Below, in pieces: positions 23,901-35,774 of a stretch of 64,000 nucleotides of DNA. Position 1 is the first letter of the stretch. Every line of letters begins with the position of its first letter. The position numbers and the translations under genes are program-made. The notes beneath the pieces are model-generated. The model worked only from the letters and a program-made list of their open reading frames with translations. It was not told where the DNA came from and ran no database searches. Source of the stretch: Alisma plantago-aquatica (Eukaryota; Streptophyta; Magnoliopsida; Alismatales; Alismataceae); contig OY856410.1 of assembly GCA_963693085.1 (NCBI GenBank), positions 1,330,472,804 through 1,330,536,803 on the forward strand, given 5' to 3'.

Positions 23901-25494
23901 ACCTTGGATGAAAAGCCAATGAATTCCTTGATTTGTGCTCTAGAAAGAGTCACAAATTATAATCCTAGACATCCCTTGGTTAACAACATAAAAAATTCCA
24001 TTGAGAGTAGGGTCAAACCCACAATCGATTGTTCATTCAAAACAAGCCATCCATTGTCAACAAGTAAGCTCCTTAAGTTGATCATGTAAAGGAAACCATA
24101 TAAATCACATTATTAGGACCAACATATTATATTATCCATCATTCCACTTTATTAGAGGAATAACCATTAGATCTTGACAATTGGGTCAAGTTCATATGTT
24201 AAAATACAATATAAATTCAACCATTTCATCAAGTAACCCAAGAAACCATTGGTCTAAGGCTTAATTGATGCTACAACTATATGATTAACTCACCATAGGT
24301 TGTGGAGACCTGATAATACCAACATTAGTGACCATTAAGTCACCATAGGTTGTTACATCAACACTATATTCATTAATCAACATCAAATATTAAGCTAATG
24401 TCATCATTGTTTGATAACATTAATAGGGTACTTAATGGTTGCTCATTAAACTTATAATTGATCCAAAACCTGACCTAAGGGGGTGAACATAGGTTGTCAC
24501 AATAATCTAACACATTTGATCTCGAACATTAGTTGTCATGAAGTCAACAATGTAGGGTTGTTGCAATGGTACCATCATCCGGTCATGGGTTTATAGAAGA
24601 AATCATCTTTAACCCCTAAAATTGACCATTGGTTGATATGTGCTTAGCACCATAGGTTGTCAAACTAACTTGATCCAAGTCATATTATACCTTAGGAATA
24701 ACATACACATGATCAAATGTTCATTTAGAACTGAAATCAGAACATGGAACATTATAAAAATCGAAATCCAAGTCAAGCATAGCTTTTTAGTGCATGAATC
24801 ATCATTTTCAAGCAAGAACGTGAGCTAGCAAGCTTACAGTAAGAAATAAACGTGGTGCAAGTTATAAAACTTGCCTCTAATGAGAAAATTAAACCCCACA
24901 CAGAAGAAAACTCGAGCATATAAGGTAGAAAATCCAAGCATATTCTATGAACTTTTCCATCTAGCACCTTTCTTTATCAAATGAGCAAACCCAAACCATA
25001 AGGAGTAAGAAAGGTAGGGTTTTAGAGATTTAGAGAAATATGTACCATATAAAAGCAAGGTTCCGACCTGGAAAAGGTAGGTGGAAGGATAGAAAAGAAA
25101 TGAATGGAGGAAAGAATGGGATTCTTACTCTCTTAGGTCAAGATCACTAGAATAAATCTTTTTAAACCCTAAAAGGAAGTCAATTGCAACCCTAGATTCT
25201 TTTTCCAATAAGATCCCCTCTTTCTTTTTCCTTGAACATGAAATTCACATAAGTACAGAGGGAGGACGAGGTTTGTGTAAGGAGGGAAGTGGTAGAGAGC
25301 AAATGGCTCATTTTGGTGCTTAGGGATAAGTATATGAAACTTTAAGATAAAGAAAAAGCAAAAGTTGAAGTTCTAGTATCTTTCCAAGTGTCCATGGCCT
25401 TAAACCATAAAGAATATACAATAACACACATATATGAATTCAGTTATGATAATTAAGCTTATTCAACTCATTAAGTAAATTTAGGGGCCTTATA
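21000..25494 (-). repeat. LARD left LTR (3' LTR on minus strand)
   Basis: 4495 bp, AT-rich, with no coding sequence. Compared with the right LTR it lacks about 400 bp near its right end (the counterpart of about 41700-42110). Confidence 0.85.
22798..23035. repeat. Tandem duplication inside the LARD left LTR
   Basis: Two units of about 118 bp, each running from ATACTATCACAAG through GGATTACACCTCATTC to GTCATTAAGACCATCAT. The right LTR has the same duplication near 28509-28745, so it predates the element's insertion. Confidence 0.8.
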
Positions 25495-26696
25495 ACTATA
25501 AACCCCTAACAGGGATTTCGCCCCTAAAATCCAAGGTAAACAAAGATGGGTACTTTCTCTGCAACTGATCCTATTACCTTCACATATTTACTTGCATATC
25601 ATGGTGATGTCACATCATTCATACATATCTCATCTTAGGTCAACACAAAAACCCCCACAGAAGAAGACATTTGCAAATATGGAACATACAAAATTGTTGT
25701 GCCACCTGTACAAATCTAATAGTAACTTTAAATTTTGGGACTCGGTTATCATCTTGAACTATTCTATATGTTGTATCACGCATCAATCAGAGGCCAGACT
25801 CACTGAATCTTACCAAACATAGAACATCAGGTATCTATTATCATATGCAACTTTACAAGGTTTCATTTGTATGTTGCTTTAATGGTTGTTGTAATCAACA
25901 ACTGAATCAACCATGTAGGCACCCCCTTGTTTTCAAGGAATTATGAGGAATATGTTTTTAGAGGATTTTAAAATCATCTCAATGTTGGATTGACCATCTA
26001 TTTGGTTGAAGAATCATACACATGTATATAACTGTTAACAAATACATCTTCCTAATTGACCTTGTTAGGGGTGGAGCAACGACATAATGTTGATTTTACA
26101 TTAACACTTTCTTACACACATAGATTGGTCTGAGATTAACTTAGGTTCCACCTTATTCCTTTGTCATTGTTCCCATTCATCTTCTCATTTTGTACTTGTT
26201 ATAGGAGTTCTCTCCATCTTGTGTGGATTTCATATGTTGAATCACTTTATAAGCATATACTTATCTATCTTTTACTTTATTATCTTCTTGAATCACATAT
26301 TCAAGAACTCCTATTTTTCTTATTTGTATTCAGATTTAGATGTCATGGTGTTGTATTTTTCTCTTATAGTTACCAAACATTCAAGTTTTGATGGATTATG
26401 GTGCAATTCTCATCTTCTTTAAGGTAGGATTGAGATATTCACACCATGATTTCTTATTCATTATGCTCTTTAGATAGTATCATTATGACTACTTGATCAT
26501 AGTAATAAAAAAGATAACAATCTAAGAGTTACATACCTAACTTTTCTTCAATAATTGAATACCTAGCCAGGGCCAATTATTGAGATTAGGCAGTATGCAC
26601 CACGTTTTTGTGTCACGTTCCTAACTTAGACATCATCCTAGTCTTAAGTCCTAGTATCCATGTAGACTCAGTGAACCTAAAGCTCTGATACCAACT
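25495..26696 (-). other. LARD internal region
   Basis: About 1.2 kb of non-coding sequence between the two LTRs. Frames at 25592-25822 and 26161-26422 show no recognised domain. A purine-rich stretch next to the 3' LTR (minus strand, about 25500-25530) is a weak candidate polypurine tract. Confidence 0.7.
26682..26693 (-). other. Primer-binding site, initiator Met-tRNA (LARD)
   Basis: GCTCTGATACCA, the reverse complement of TGGTATCAGAGC, lies 3 bp from the LTR that starts at 26697. It fixes the element on the minus strand with its 5' LTR on the right. Confidence 0.92.
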
Positions 26697-29427
26697 TGTG
26701 AGAACTCATTACACTAAATGAGATTACTCAAAACATAAAACATAATCAATCACCAATTAACCACATACCAAAAAATATGGGTAAATTAAAACCGATTTCA
26801 ATGTCAAAACCTGCTCAAAATCATTTTCATATGAGCCCAACATCTTTCTTGTATCCATACTATGACAAGAATTTGATGCAAATTGTTCTATCACCTTATC
26901 CACAAAGTATATACACAGGATAACAATATTTGTATATGCCATACAAAAAAGCATTAACATGCTTACAAAATTCTAATTCATTTGAAACACCATATACAAA
27001 CTTTTCCTGCTCGAACCTGAGAGTACAAGGATGAATCTAGGACACACTAGACATCTAATCAACTTTCTCAAAGATTCATTACTATAGCTCCTCCTTGCTG
27101 CCACATGTTTATTTTCATCACTTTCGATTACCTAAACAAATGTGGTGAACCACAAGGGTGAGACCCATGTCCCAGCAAGAGATATAATGTCCAACAACAT
27201 TTACTGATTACAACATTTTTAGGTAATTAAACAGTTAAGTAGTTTCATCATATATAACAAATAAGATCAAAAATATTGATGATTAACAAAATACATAAAG
27301 GAGAAGATAATAACTATCATCATTAGCCAAACTATCATTCTTTATCTTGTTGACAATATAAGCAATTTAGTAGCATATGGATATCTAGCATCATAAGCAA
27401 GTATAGTAACATAGCATAACTAACAACATGAGCATGTCTAATTGGTTGAACATATCAACATCATCAGAAGAGCTAACAACATAAGCACAACTATCTGGAT
27501 AAGCATGATTAAGATTATATGCATCTCTAGTTACAAAGGCATGGCTAGCATGCTAAACATAACTAACAACATGAGATAGCTAGCATCATGATTATAATCA
27601 ATAGTAGTAGTATTATTATCAACACAAGCATAGCTACTATATGTACGCATCTACAATCTTAAGCATATCCACAACCTATGTATATCTACTATCTCTTAAT
27701 TGCACTAAGCATCATCTTTATGTAAAGATAACAAACAAGGGTTATCATCCAATGTGAAATGTCATGTATAACCCTAAACAAATACGCTACATGACTATAT
27801 TGCATCTTTTATTACACCCTAAGGAAATTGAGGATACCACCCAAAATCCAACTGACCAATTCTAAGTCAAAATCAGTGCCATACAAGATCTAGGAAGAGC
27901 TGGACTCCTAAGATCTTCTCCGCCCCCAATCAGCACAGGTCTGCCACATTGACACATAAGGTCAAGCTACTAACAGCCTAGTCCATCCTTAGTACAAGTC
28001 ACAACACAATTGAAAGGAGGTGGGTACGCATACCCTACTATTTGAGGTACAACTACAATTATCCTCCAATCTTGTCACATATATAATCACTGAGACACGA
28101 CTGTAGCCATTCTCAATCACATCAAATGTATGAGGCATGACCATATCCATCCTCTACAACCTACATTGTGGATGACAAGGATATATCCTCAACTTGCCAC
28201 CCACACATACTCAATAGGATGCGCTCCGAGTTTCCCTTAGGAATACTCATTTCACCATGTGGCAAGTTCTAACACTCAGATGGATCTATGGCACAGGGCA
28301 CTACATGATTAGACTTTCACTTGATTAGTTATGCCAATTGTGTGAATTAAGGCTACATCAAACAAGTGGACATACAAACCCTAATTCACTTCTAGCAAGA
28401 ATATAAATATCACAACTTTTAAAAGATATAAAACATGTGAAACATAATTTCTCATCTCATCATCACATGGTACTATTCACTTTCCATTCGTGAGACCACA
28501 CTAGTCATCATACTATCACAAGATATAAATCCTTTTCACAATATCATAGGGTATCAACCCTTATCAACATAACAGGATTACACCTCATTCAGGGCTCAAC
28601 CATGCCCAAAGGCCATTAAGACCATCGTTATATCACAGGATATAAATCCTTTTCACAATATCATAGGGTATCAACCCTTATGAACACAATAGGATTACAC
28701 GTCATTCAGGGCTCAACCATGCCCAAAGGTCATTAAGACCATCATATTGTTCCCTGTAAGATTACCATTATCTTTGCATGCCTTATAACAAGGCTCAACA
28801 ACATCACTTACGTATAATACACCAGATCAACACAATATTACATTAATGAGCTAGGATATATCCATAAACAATCATAGCATGGTTATATTAACATTAAGAA
28901 CATTCCTTTACTACATCAACATGTAAGGAATCTAGATATGATTAACCCTCATTATATTCATAATGCACATGTTTCACATAAGAAAGTATCAACCATGTGG
29001 CTATGATAACCACCAATTAACATATTACGGTTATGGTCATATTAAGTATGTTATTCCACCACCATTTCATCATATAAGAATGTTAAACATTAATACTCAT
29101 CGTTATCTATTTGCATTAGAGTTAGGTTCAACAAAATAAATTATATTAATGTTACTAATCAACACTTATACCCAAAACCTAACTCACAACATCCCCATTG
29201 GATCATGGATGCATACGTGAAGCATCACCATTACATTCCATACCATTATCAAGTATGAATCCACACATAAATCAAGGTGTAACCATCAAGTTATAGAATA
29301 CTAGAGTTTCAACAACAGTAACAGAGTATTCCATGATTGTATTAGTCATTCAAGGACTATTCATACCCAATTACCATCATTTAATTATATTAAAGCTAGG
29401 TATAACAAGCTATACCTCATTAGGATT
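26697..29427 (-). repeat. LARD right LTR, left part
   Basis: Matches 21000-23712 of the left LTR. It is interrupted after GGATT by the young CACTA. The last three bases, ATT, are the target duplication. Confidence 0.87.
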
Positions 29428-29461
29428 CACTACTACAGAAATAGCATTCAGTGTCGCTTTT

Positions 29462-29876
29462 CTGGGCGTCGGTTATTAAGAAAAACCGACGCCTATCATA
29501 TAGGGCGTCGGCTGTTTAAGCAAACCGACGTCTATATTCGAAGACCAGCCAGACACGGGTACCGCTTTGTATTTAGCGTCGGTTGACAATAACAAACCGA
29601 CGCCTAAAAGCTCCTGCGAAATCCAATTTTCGAGCGAAAAGAAAAAATGTCACATACAGCGTCGGTTATTTAAATAGCCACCGACGCCTATATGTGATGA
29701 AAACTTTGCGCGCAAAGTGTCACTTATAGCGTCGGTTATCTGTTGATAACCGACGCCGAAAGTGGTTCCCGCCAAACAATTTCGTGAAAATATCGTCCAT
29801 TTGAGCGTCGGTTGTTTCAAACAACCGACGCTAAATTATTTTAGGCGTCGGTTGTGACAAACAACCGACGCTATAG
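29462..29876. repeat. Left subterminal repeats of the young CACTA
   Basis: About seven inverted pairs of GCGTCGGTT and AACCGACGC are spaced through 415 bp, about 14 motif copies. In En/Spm such motifs are the binding sites of the element's TNPA-type protein and are needed for transposition. Confidence 0.9.
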
Positions 29877-29884
29877 GTGAAATT

Positions 29885-30272
29885 TATATCCTGCGATCAC
29901 CCGACTGTTCCCCTTTCTTCTGTTTCATCGCCTAAACAGCCGACTGCTCCCGCCGCAACTGCTGTCGCCCGACCCTCCAACTGCTGTCGCCCCTCCCCTC
30001 CACACCGCCGCCGCCGCAACTGCTGGACCCTCCAACTGCTGTCGCCCCACCCGACTGCTCCCGCCACGCCGCCGCCGCAACTGCTAGTGCCTCCACGCCG
30101 CCGCCGCCAGGACGACAGAGCTACTCTCCACCGCCGTCTCGCCGCCGCCGCCAGGACGACAGAGCTGCTCTCCACCGCCGTCGCGCCGCCACCAGGGTTT
30201 AGCTAGCTGCTTCTCCGCCGCGCCGCCACCACAGCTCCTCTTTACCGCCGTCTTCTCCAGACCTCCAAATCG
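29885..30272 (+). other. GC-rich leader exon of the young CACTA
   Basis: A GC-rich, CCGCCG-repeat region directly after the subterminal repeats, ending in a donor-like site ATCG|GTATGCC at 30272/30273. A TATA-like TTTATATCC lies at about 29880. An acceptor CATAG ends at 32367, one base before the A that precedes the TNP2 ATG, so I read 30273-32367 as a leader intron. The proline- and arginine-rich frame at 29877-30206 is a product of CCG repeats and probably not translated. Confidence 0.6.
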
Positions 30273-31306
30273 GTATGCCCTCTTCTCTGTATTTTATTGA
30301 TGTACATGTATTTTATTTGTGTGACAATGCTTGCGGGTGATTGGTGGGATTACGAGGGTAGTATTGCTGCAATAGAGATTACGATAGTAGGGGTGAGGCT
30401 TGGGGATGAATTTCTCTGCCATAGTTGAAATTTTCTTACTGAAATATGATAAGTAATTCACGGTTACCACTAAATATTATTCTCATTCCATTTCAAGTTA
30501 CATTACCTTTTGTCATTAGGGTTAGGGTTGCTCTTTTGAACTTGACTAGGGTTTTTAGGGTTATGTTCAATCATCACCCCTATATCATAACTCCTCATTC
30601 TTAGGAGCTTATATTATTATCTTTACATTCAATTGTATCACAAATAATCTATCAATCAAGTCACAACCTTTCATAATTAGGGTTAGGACTTCTATTGTAT
30701 CCGATTAAGGTCGTTAGGGTTTTATTCAACAGACAAACCCTAATTCATAACCCCGACATCTAGGATTTTAATTCATTACTTTAAGTATTCAATTATACTT
30801 GATTACTTTCATCAATTATCATTATAAGGTATTACCTTTCTCATACAATTAGTACAAGTTTCTTTCATCCTTACTAGAATATTAGATTCAACTTTAACTT
30901 GTTATATTGTCTGCTGCTTTTTAGGGTATACTAGCTAGCCTACACTTTTCAAAGTGTATCCTTCTCATTAATTTCAAGTGTATCCATTCATTATATTCAA
31001 GGTGTATCGGCCTACACTCATTAAGGTGTGTCAACCTAGGTATATCACCTACATGTTACACCTTGTGTCGGCCTAGAAACATGTGTTTGTAATGGTCAAA
31101 GTAATATGAAAAGGTCAACTTACCGAAAAGAATGCTCTTCTACCTTTTATGATATTCAAGAAAACCCTAGTTTGATGATTAGGGATACATATAATGTCTA
31201 GTAAAGATTCCTAGACCTTTTGTTTAAAACTATTGATTTCTTGATTTATTATTTAATAATGCTCTGTTGATTAGGATTAACCATGTTTCCTGTAGTTTAT
31301 AGACAA

Positions 31307-32290
31307 TTATTATATATAAGAATGACAACACATGTATTTGTTGGCCTAGAAACCCGTCCAAGATTTACTCATTAGGAGTAAATCTTGGATAGTCCCCGGT
31401 TTGGGACTGTTCTTGAACACCTAATCTCACTTAGGATGTAAGTGTATAATGTGTATTGGGTTTTCGAGAAGATTTCGGTAGCATATCCCCGTTTGTTCTC
31501 TAAGTACATATGTACTTAGAGAACATCGGGGAAATGCTGCCGAAATTTTCTTGAAAACCAAATACACATTATACACTTACTAGTGAGATTAGGTGTTCAA
31601 GGATGGGATAGGTGGTACACATTTATTATATATAAGAATGACATCAAATGTATTTGTTGGCCTAGAAACCCATCCAAGATTGACTCATTAGGAGTAAATC
31701 TTGGATAGTCCCCGGTTTGGGACTGTTCTTGAACACCTAATCTCACTTAGGATGTAAGTGTATAATGTGTATTGGGTTTTCGAGAAAATTTCGGTAGCAT
31801 TTCCCCATTTGTTCTCTAAGTACATATGTACTTAGAGAACAGCGGGGAAATGCTGCCGAAATTTTCTTGAAAACCAAATGCACATTATACACTTACTAGT
31901 GAGATTAGGTGTTCAAGGATGGGATAGGTGGTACACATTTATTATATATAAGAATGACATCAAATGTATTTGTTGGCCTAGAAACCCATCCAAGATTGAC
32001 TCATTAGGAGTAAATCTTGGATAGTCCCCGGTTTGGGACTGTTCTTGAACACCTAATCTCACTTAGGATGTAAGTGTATAATGTGTATTGGGTTTTCGAG
32101 AAAATTTCGGTAGCATTTCCCCATTTGTTCTCTAAGTACATATGTACTTAGAGAACAGCGGGGAAATGCTGCCGAAATTTTCTTGAAAACCAAATATACA
32201 TTATACACTTACTAGTGAGATTAGGTGTTCAAGGATGGGATAGGTGGTACACATTTATTATATATAAGAATGACATCACATTATACGCTT
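31307..32290. repeat. Array of three 316-bp hairpin units
   Basis: Three tandem units with an exact 316-bp spacing (the landmark AATGACA is at 31321, 31637 and 31953, with a partial fourth at 32269). Each unit holds a small hairpin (GATTTACTCATTAGGAGTAA type), a second one (AGTCCCCGGTTTGGGACT), and a large near-perfect palindrome with arms of about 95 bp centred on GTACATATGTAC (31411-31603 in unit 1). The array lies in the leader intron just upstream of the TNP2 start. Transcripts from it would fold into long double-stranded RNA. Confidence 0.93.
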
Positions 32291-32368
32291 AGGATGTAAG
32301 TGTATACCCTAATCTTTTCCTAATATATACTTGTTTCCTAATATATACTTGTTTTCTCTGATCATAGA

Positions 32369-35300
32369 ATGGATAGATCATGGATGTCCATTCGTAATCG
32401 TTGCACCCCAGAGTTTATATCTGGTCTTGATCAGTTTATTAGATTTGCCGAGGAACATAGGAAAAAACCTACAGATAGGTTCTACTGTCCATGTAGGCAT
32501 TGCGGTAACATCTTGAAAGTCAACACTGGTGAGGAAATCAAAAGTCATGTCATGTGCAACGGGATTGTACAAGGCTATACAGAATGGCACTGGCATGGAG
32601 AGATTTCAAAATCGAAACCAGTAGATGTCGATAGTAGTGCTTGGGTGGAAGAAGAAATTGCCTCCGATGACGTAAATGTGAACGAACCAGTTCCAGCAGA
32701 CATCGTTGATGCGATGCTGGATAGTTGTAGGGTAGAGCACACCGATCCACCTCCTATCTTTACAAACATTGTGCATGATGCTGAGATACCGTTATACACA
32801 GGCTGTGCTAAGTTTACGAAGCTTAGCGCTGTTTTGAGATTGTATAAGTTGAAAGCTAACAATAGATGGAGCGACAAAAGCTTCACTTCATTGTTGACTT
32901 TGTTGAAAGAAATTCTTCCTGAAGGAAACGAGCTTCCAATCTCAACATACCAGGTAAAGAAAATGTTGTGTCCAATGGGAATGGAGGCCAAGAAGATACA
33001 CGCATGCCCGAATGATTGTGTATTATTTCAAAAGGACTATGTAGATTTGAAAGATTGTCCAAAATGTGGTGCGTCACGGTATAAATTGACGACTTCGGGG
33101 GAGTCCAAAACTGGTTCTCCTGCCAAGGTGTTGTGGTATCTACCTATAATATCACGGTTTCAACGCTTGTTTGCAAATCCGAAAGATGCGAAGAATCTGA
33201 GGTGGCATGCAGATGTTAAGAAAAATAATGATGGGATCCTACGACATGCGTCTGATTCCCCACAGTGGAAGAAGATTGATCTACTGTACCCTAAATTTGG
33301 TGAAGAAGATAGGAATCTAAGACTTGGGCTTTGTACAGATGGGATGAATCCGTACGGGACATTGAGCAGCCAACATAGCACTTGGCCAGTCATGCTTGTT
33401 ATATACAATCTTCCTCCCTGGATGTGTATGAAAAATAAGTACGTTATGTTGTCATTGTTGATATCGGGCCCTAAACAACCCGGAAATGATATCGATGTTT
33501 ATCTTGAACCTTTGATTGATGACTTAAAGAAACTTTGGGCTGAAGGTGTGATGACCTATGATGCTTCAGCAAAAGAGACATTTCGTTTGCACGCTATGTT
33601 GTTTTGCACTATTAATGACTTTCCAGCATATGGGAATTTGTCTGGATATAGTGTCAAAGGAGCTAAAGCGTGTCCTATATGTGAAGAAAACACTGATTCA
33701 ATAAGACTAAAACATGGCGGCAAGACTGTATATCTTGGTCATCGAAGGTTTCTTTCAAAATTCCATCCGTATCGTAGGAAGCGCAAAGCATTCAATGGAT
33801 GGAATGATGAACGGAGTGCACCTAAACCTATACCAGGGGATGTTGTTTATGAAAGAGTAAAAGACATTGTCAATGAATTTGGTAAGAAATCACAATGTAG
33901 TATGGCCACACGGAGTGACAATTCTTCATTCAAGAAGAAGTCAATATTTTGGGATCTTCCTTATTGGAGTTCTTTGACAGTCAGGCATTGTATCGATGTA
34001 ATGCACGTTGAGAAAAATGTCTGTGATAGCATCATTGGTACTCTATTAAATATACCAGGTAAGACTAAAGATGGGATAAAATCCAGACTGGACCTACGTG
34101 AAATGGGAATAAGGTCAGAATTAACAGAATTACGTGAAATGGGTAATAAAAGAACATACTTACCTCCCGCTTGTTACACGTTGTCTAGAAAGGAGAAGAA
34201 AACTTTTTGTGAATGCTTGGTAAATGTTAAGGTGCCACATGGTTACTCATCCAACATCCGTAGATTGGTATCAATGAAAGATCTGAAGTTGATAGGTCTT
34301 AAATCTCATGATTGTCACACTCTAATGCAACAAATATTGCCTGTGGCTATTCGATCTATATTGCCGAAGCATGTAAGGTTTGCAATTACCAGACTTTGTT
34401 TCTTTTTCAATAGTCTATGCAGCAAAGTTATTGACCCTGATACTCTCGATAATTTGCAAAGAGAAGTGGTTGTTACCCTATGTCAGCTTGAGATGTATTT
34501 CCCTCCTTCGTTCTTTGATATCATGGTACATCTTGTTGTCCACTTGACTAGGGAAGTGAAAATGTTGGGACCAGTTTTCTTGCATTGGATGTATCCTTTT
34601 GAACGATACATGAGCGTTTTTAAAGGTGATGTCCGAAACCGTTATCGGCCTGAAGGGAGTATTATTGAAGGTTATGTGGCGAGAGAGGTTATGGATTTTT
34701 GTAATGACTTTCTCAGTGGTAATGACACTCCTGATAATGACAAGAATATTGAGGAGGGCAAAGGAATTTTGGGATTACGGGTGAAAGTAATCAGCCGTGA
34801 GCAGTTGGAACAAGCTCACTTGTATATTTTACACAATATGGATGAAGTGAGTGTTTATATCGAGGAACATACCAATTTCATAAAGAGACAACATCCTCGA
34901 GCAAGTTCAATGTGGCTTGCTAGAGAGCATAATAAGACTTTTACTAAGTGGTTTGAAGATAAAGTCTTACATCAACTATCTCAAACACCAAATGATATTA
35001 CAGAAACTATCAAATGCCTCGCCTTTAAACCAAAACCGAATGTTATGTCTTATGAAGGGTTTGACATTAATGGATTCACATATTACACAAAGCGCCAAGA
35101 TGATAAGAGTGTCGTCCAAAATAGTGGGGTCACTCTTCAAGCGTCGACTATGTACTTTGCAAGTGCAAAGGATAAGAGTCCACGTGAAGCTAAAATGTCA
35201 TATTACGGTGTCATTGAGGACATTTGGGAGTTTGACTACATAGATTTCAAAATTCCGCTCTTTAAATGTAATTGGGTTGATAACACCAAAGGAGTTATAG

Positions 35301-35617
35301 TGGATGAATTGGGTTTCACTTTGGTGAACTTTGAAAAGATTGGCGAGAAGGGTGAACCATTCATATTGGCATCACAGGCGAAACAAATATTCTATATCGA
35401 TGATCCTGCAAATGATAAATGGTCGGTTGTTCTTCATGGTAAAAGACAGTTCATTGAAGATCCTATAGATGAAGAAGAGTACTATGATAAGTATGATGAC
35501 TCCAGTCCATTCTCAGTTGGGTTGCCAACTCCACAAAATATTGAAGCTAATGATGACTTATATGTGCGCGGAGATCACAATGAAGGATTGTTAATTGATA
35601 AAAGATCACAATTTTAG
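32369..35617 (+). CDS. TNP2-type CACTA transposase, intact
   Basis: A 1082-residue single-exon transposase. Residues 3-77 form the transposase-associated zinc-finger-like domain (C40-x-C42-x2-C45, H60, C63, ending WHWHGE at 73-78). The tnp2 core begins near residue 254 (VLWYLPII). Its likely acidic residues are D324 in TDGMNPYG, D374/D376 in GPKQPGNDID, and D543/E548 in DVMHVEKN; assigning the catalytic ones is inference. A DUF4218-like region lies near 640-755 and a DUF4216-like region near 940-1010. The ATG at 32369 follows an intron acceptor ending at 32367 and is the first in frame. An overlapping 61-aa frame at 32331-32516 is spurious. The protein is expected to bind and cut the element ends with help from the second gene product. 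I saw no internal stop or frameshift. Confidence 0.95.
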   Translation: MDRSWMSIRNRCTPEFISGLDQFIRFAEEHRKKPTDRFYCPCRHCGNILKVNTGEEIKSHVMCNGIVQGYTEWHWHGEISKSKPVDVDSSAWVEEEIASDDVNVNEPVPADIVDAMLDSCRVEHTDPPPIFTNIVHDAEIPLYTGCAKFTKLSAVLRLYKLKANNRWSDKSFTSLLTLLKEILPEGNELPISTYQVKKMLCPMGMEAKKIHACPNDCVLFQKDYVDLKDCPKCGASRYKLTTSGESKTGSPAKVLWYLPIISRFQRLFANPKDAKNLRWHADVKKNNDGILRHASDSPQWKKIDLLYPKFGEEDRNLRLGLCTDGMNPYGTLSSQHSTWPVMLVIYNLPPWMCMKNKYVMLSLLISGPKQPGNDIDVYLEPLIDDLKKLWAEGVMTYDASAKETFRLHAMLFCTINDFPAYGNLSGYSVKGAKACPICEENTDSIRLKHGGKTVYLGHRRFLSKFHPYRRKRKAFNGWNDERSAPKPIPGDVVYERVKDIVNEFGKKSQCSMATRSDNSSFKKKSIFWDLPYWSSLTVRHCIDVMHVEKNVCDSIIGTLLNIPGKTKDGIKSRLDLREMGIRSELTELREMGNKRTYLPPACYTLSRKEKKTFCECLVNVKVPHGYSSNIRRLVSMKDLKLIGLKSHDCHTLMQQILPVAIRSILPKHVRFAITRLCFFFNSLCSKVIDPDTLDNLQREVVVTLCQLEMYFPPSFFDIMVHLVVHLTREVKMLGPVFLHWMYPFERYMSVFKGDVRNRYRPEGSIIEGYVAREVMDFCNDFLSGNDTPDNDKNIEEGKGILGLRVKVISREQLEQAHLYILHNMDEVSVYIEEHTNFIKRQHPRASSMWLAREHNKTFTKWFEDKVLHQLSQTPNDITETIKCLAFKPKPNVMSYEGFDINGFTYYTKRQDDKSVVQNSGVTLQASTMYFASAKDKSPREAKMSYYGVIEDIWEFDYIDFKIPLFKCNWVDNTKGVIVDELGFTLVNFEKIGEKGEPFILASQAKQIFYIDDPANDKWSVVLHGKRQFIEDPIDEEEYYDKYDDSSPFSVGLPTPQNIEANDDLYVRGDHNEGLLIDKRSQF

Positions 35618-35632
35618 AGACATGTATGTTTA

Positions 35633-35760
35633 TACAAATGCTAAATGTTTGCCTTTTTCTAGTTAATACAAATGCTAAATGTTTGCCTTTTTCTAGTTAA
35701 TACAAATGCTAAATGTTTGCCTTTTTCTAGTTAATACAAATGCTAAATGTTTGCCTTTTT
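35633..35760. repeat. Tandem repeat, 34-bp period, 3.8 copies
   Basis: Units start at 35633, 35667, 35701 and 35735, each with ACAAATGCTAAATGTTTGCC followed by CTTTTT and, in the first three, CTAG. They lie between the TNP2 stop and the acceptor TTTTCAG at 35774. Their pyrimidine tracts may affect splice-site choice there. Confidence 0.93.
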
Positions 35761-35774
35761 AATGACATTTTCAG

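Noticed and set aside
29877..30206. A proline- and arginine-rich protein (both strands open)
   Set aside because: Frames stay open because of CCG repeats; the region fits a leader exon with a donor site, and both strands look equally 'coding'.
31307..32290. CRISPR-like or satellite array
   Set aside because: The units are contiguous, 316 bp long with internal palindromes and no spacers, and sit in a transposon intron of a plant genome.
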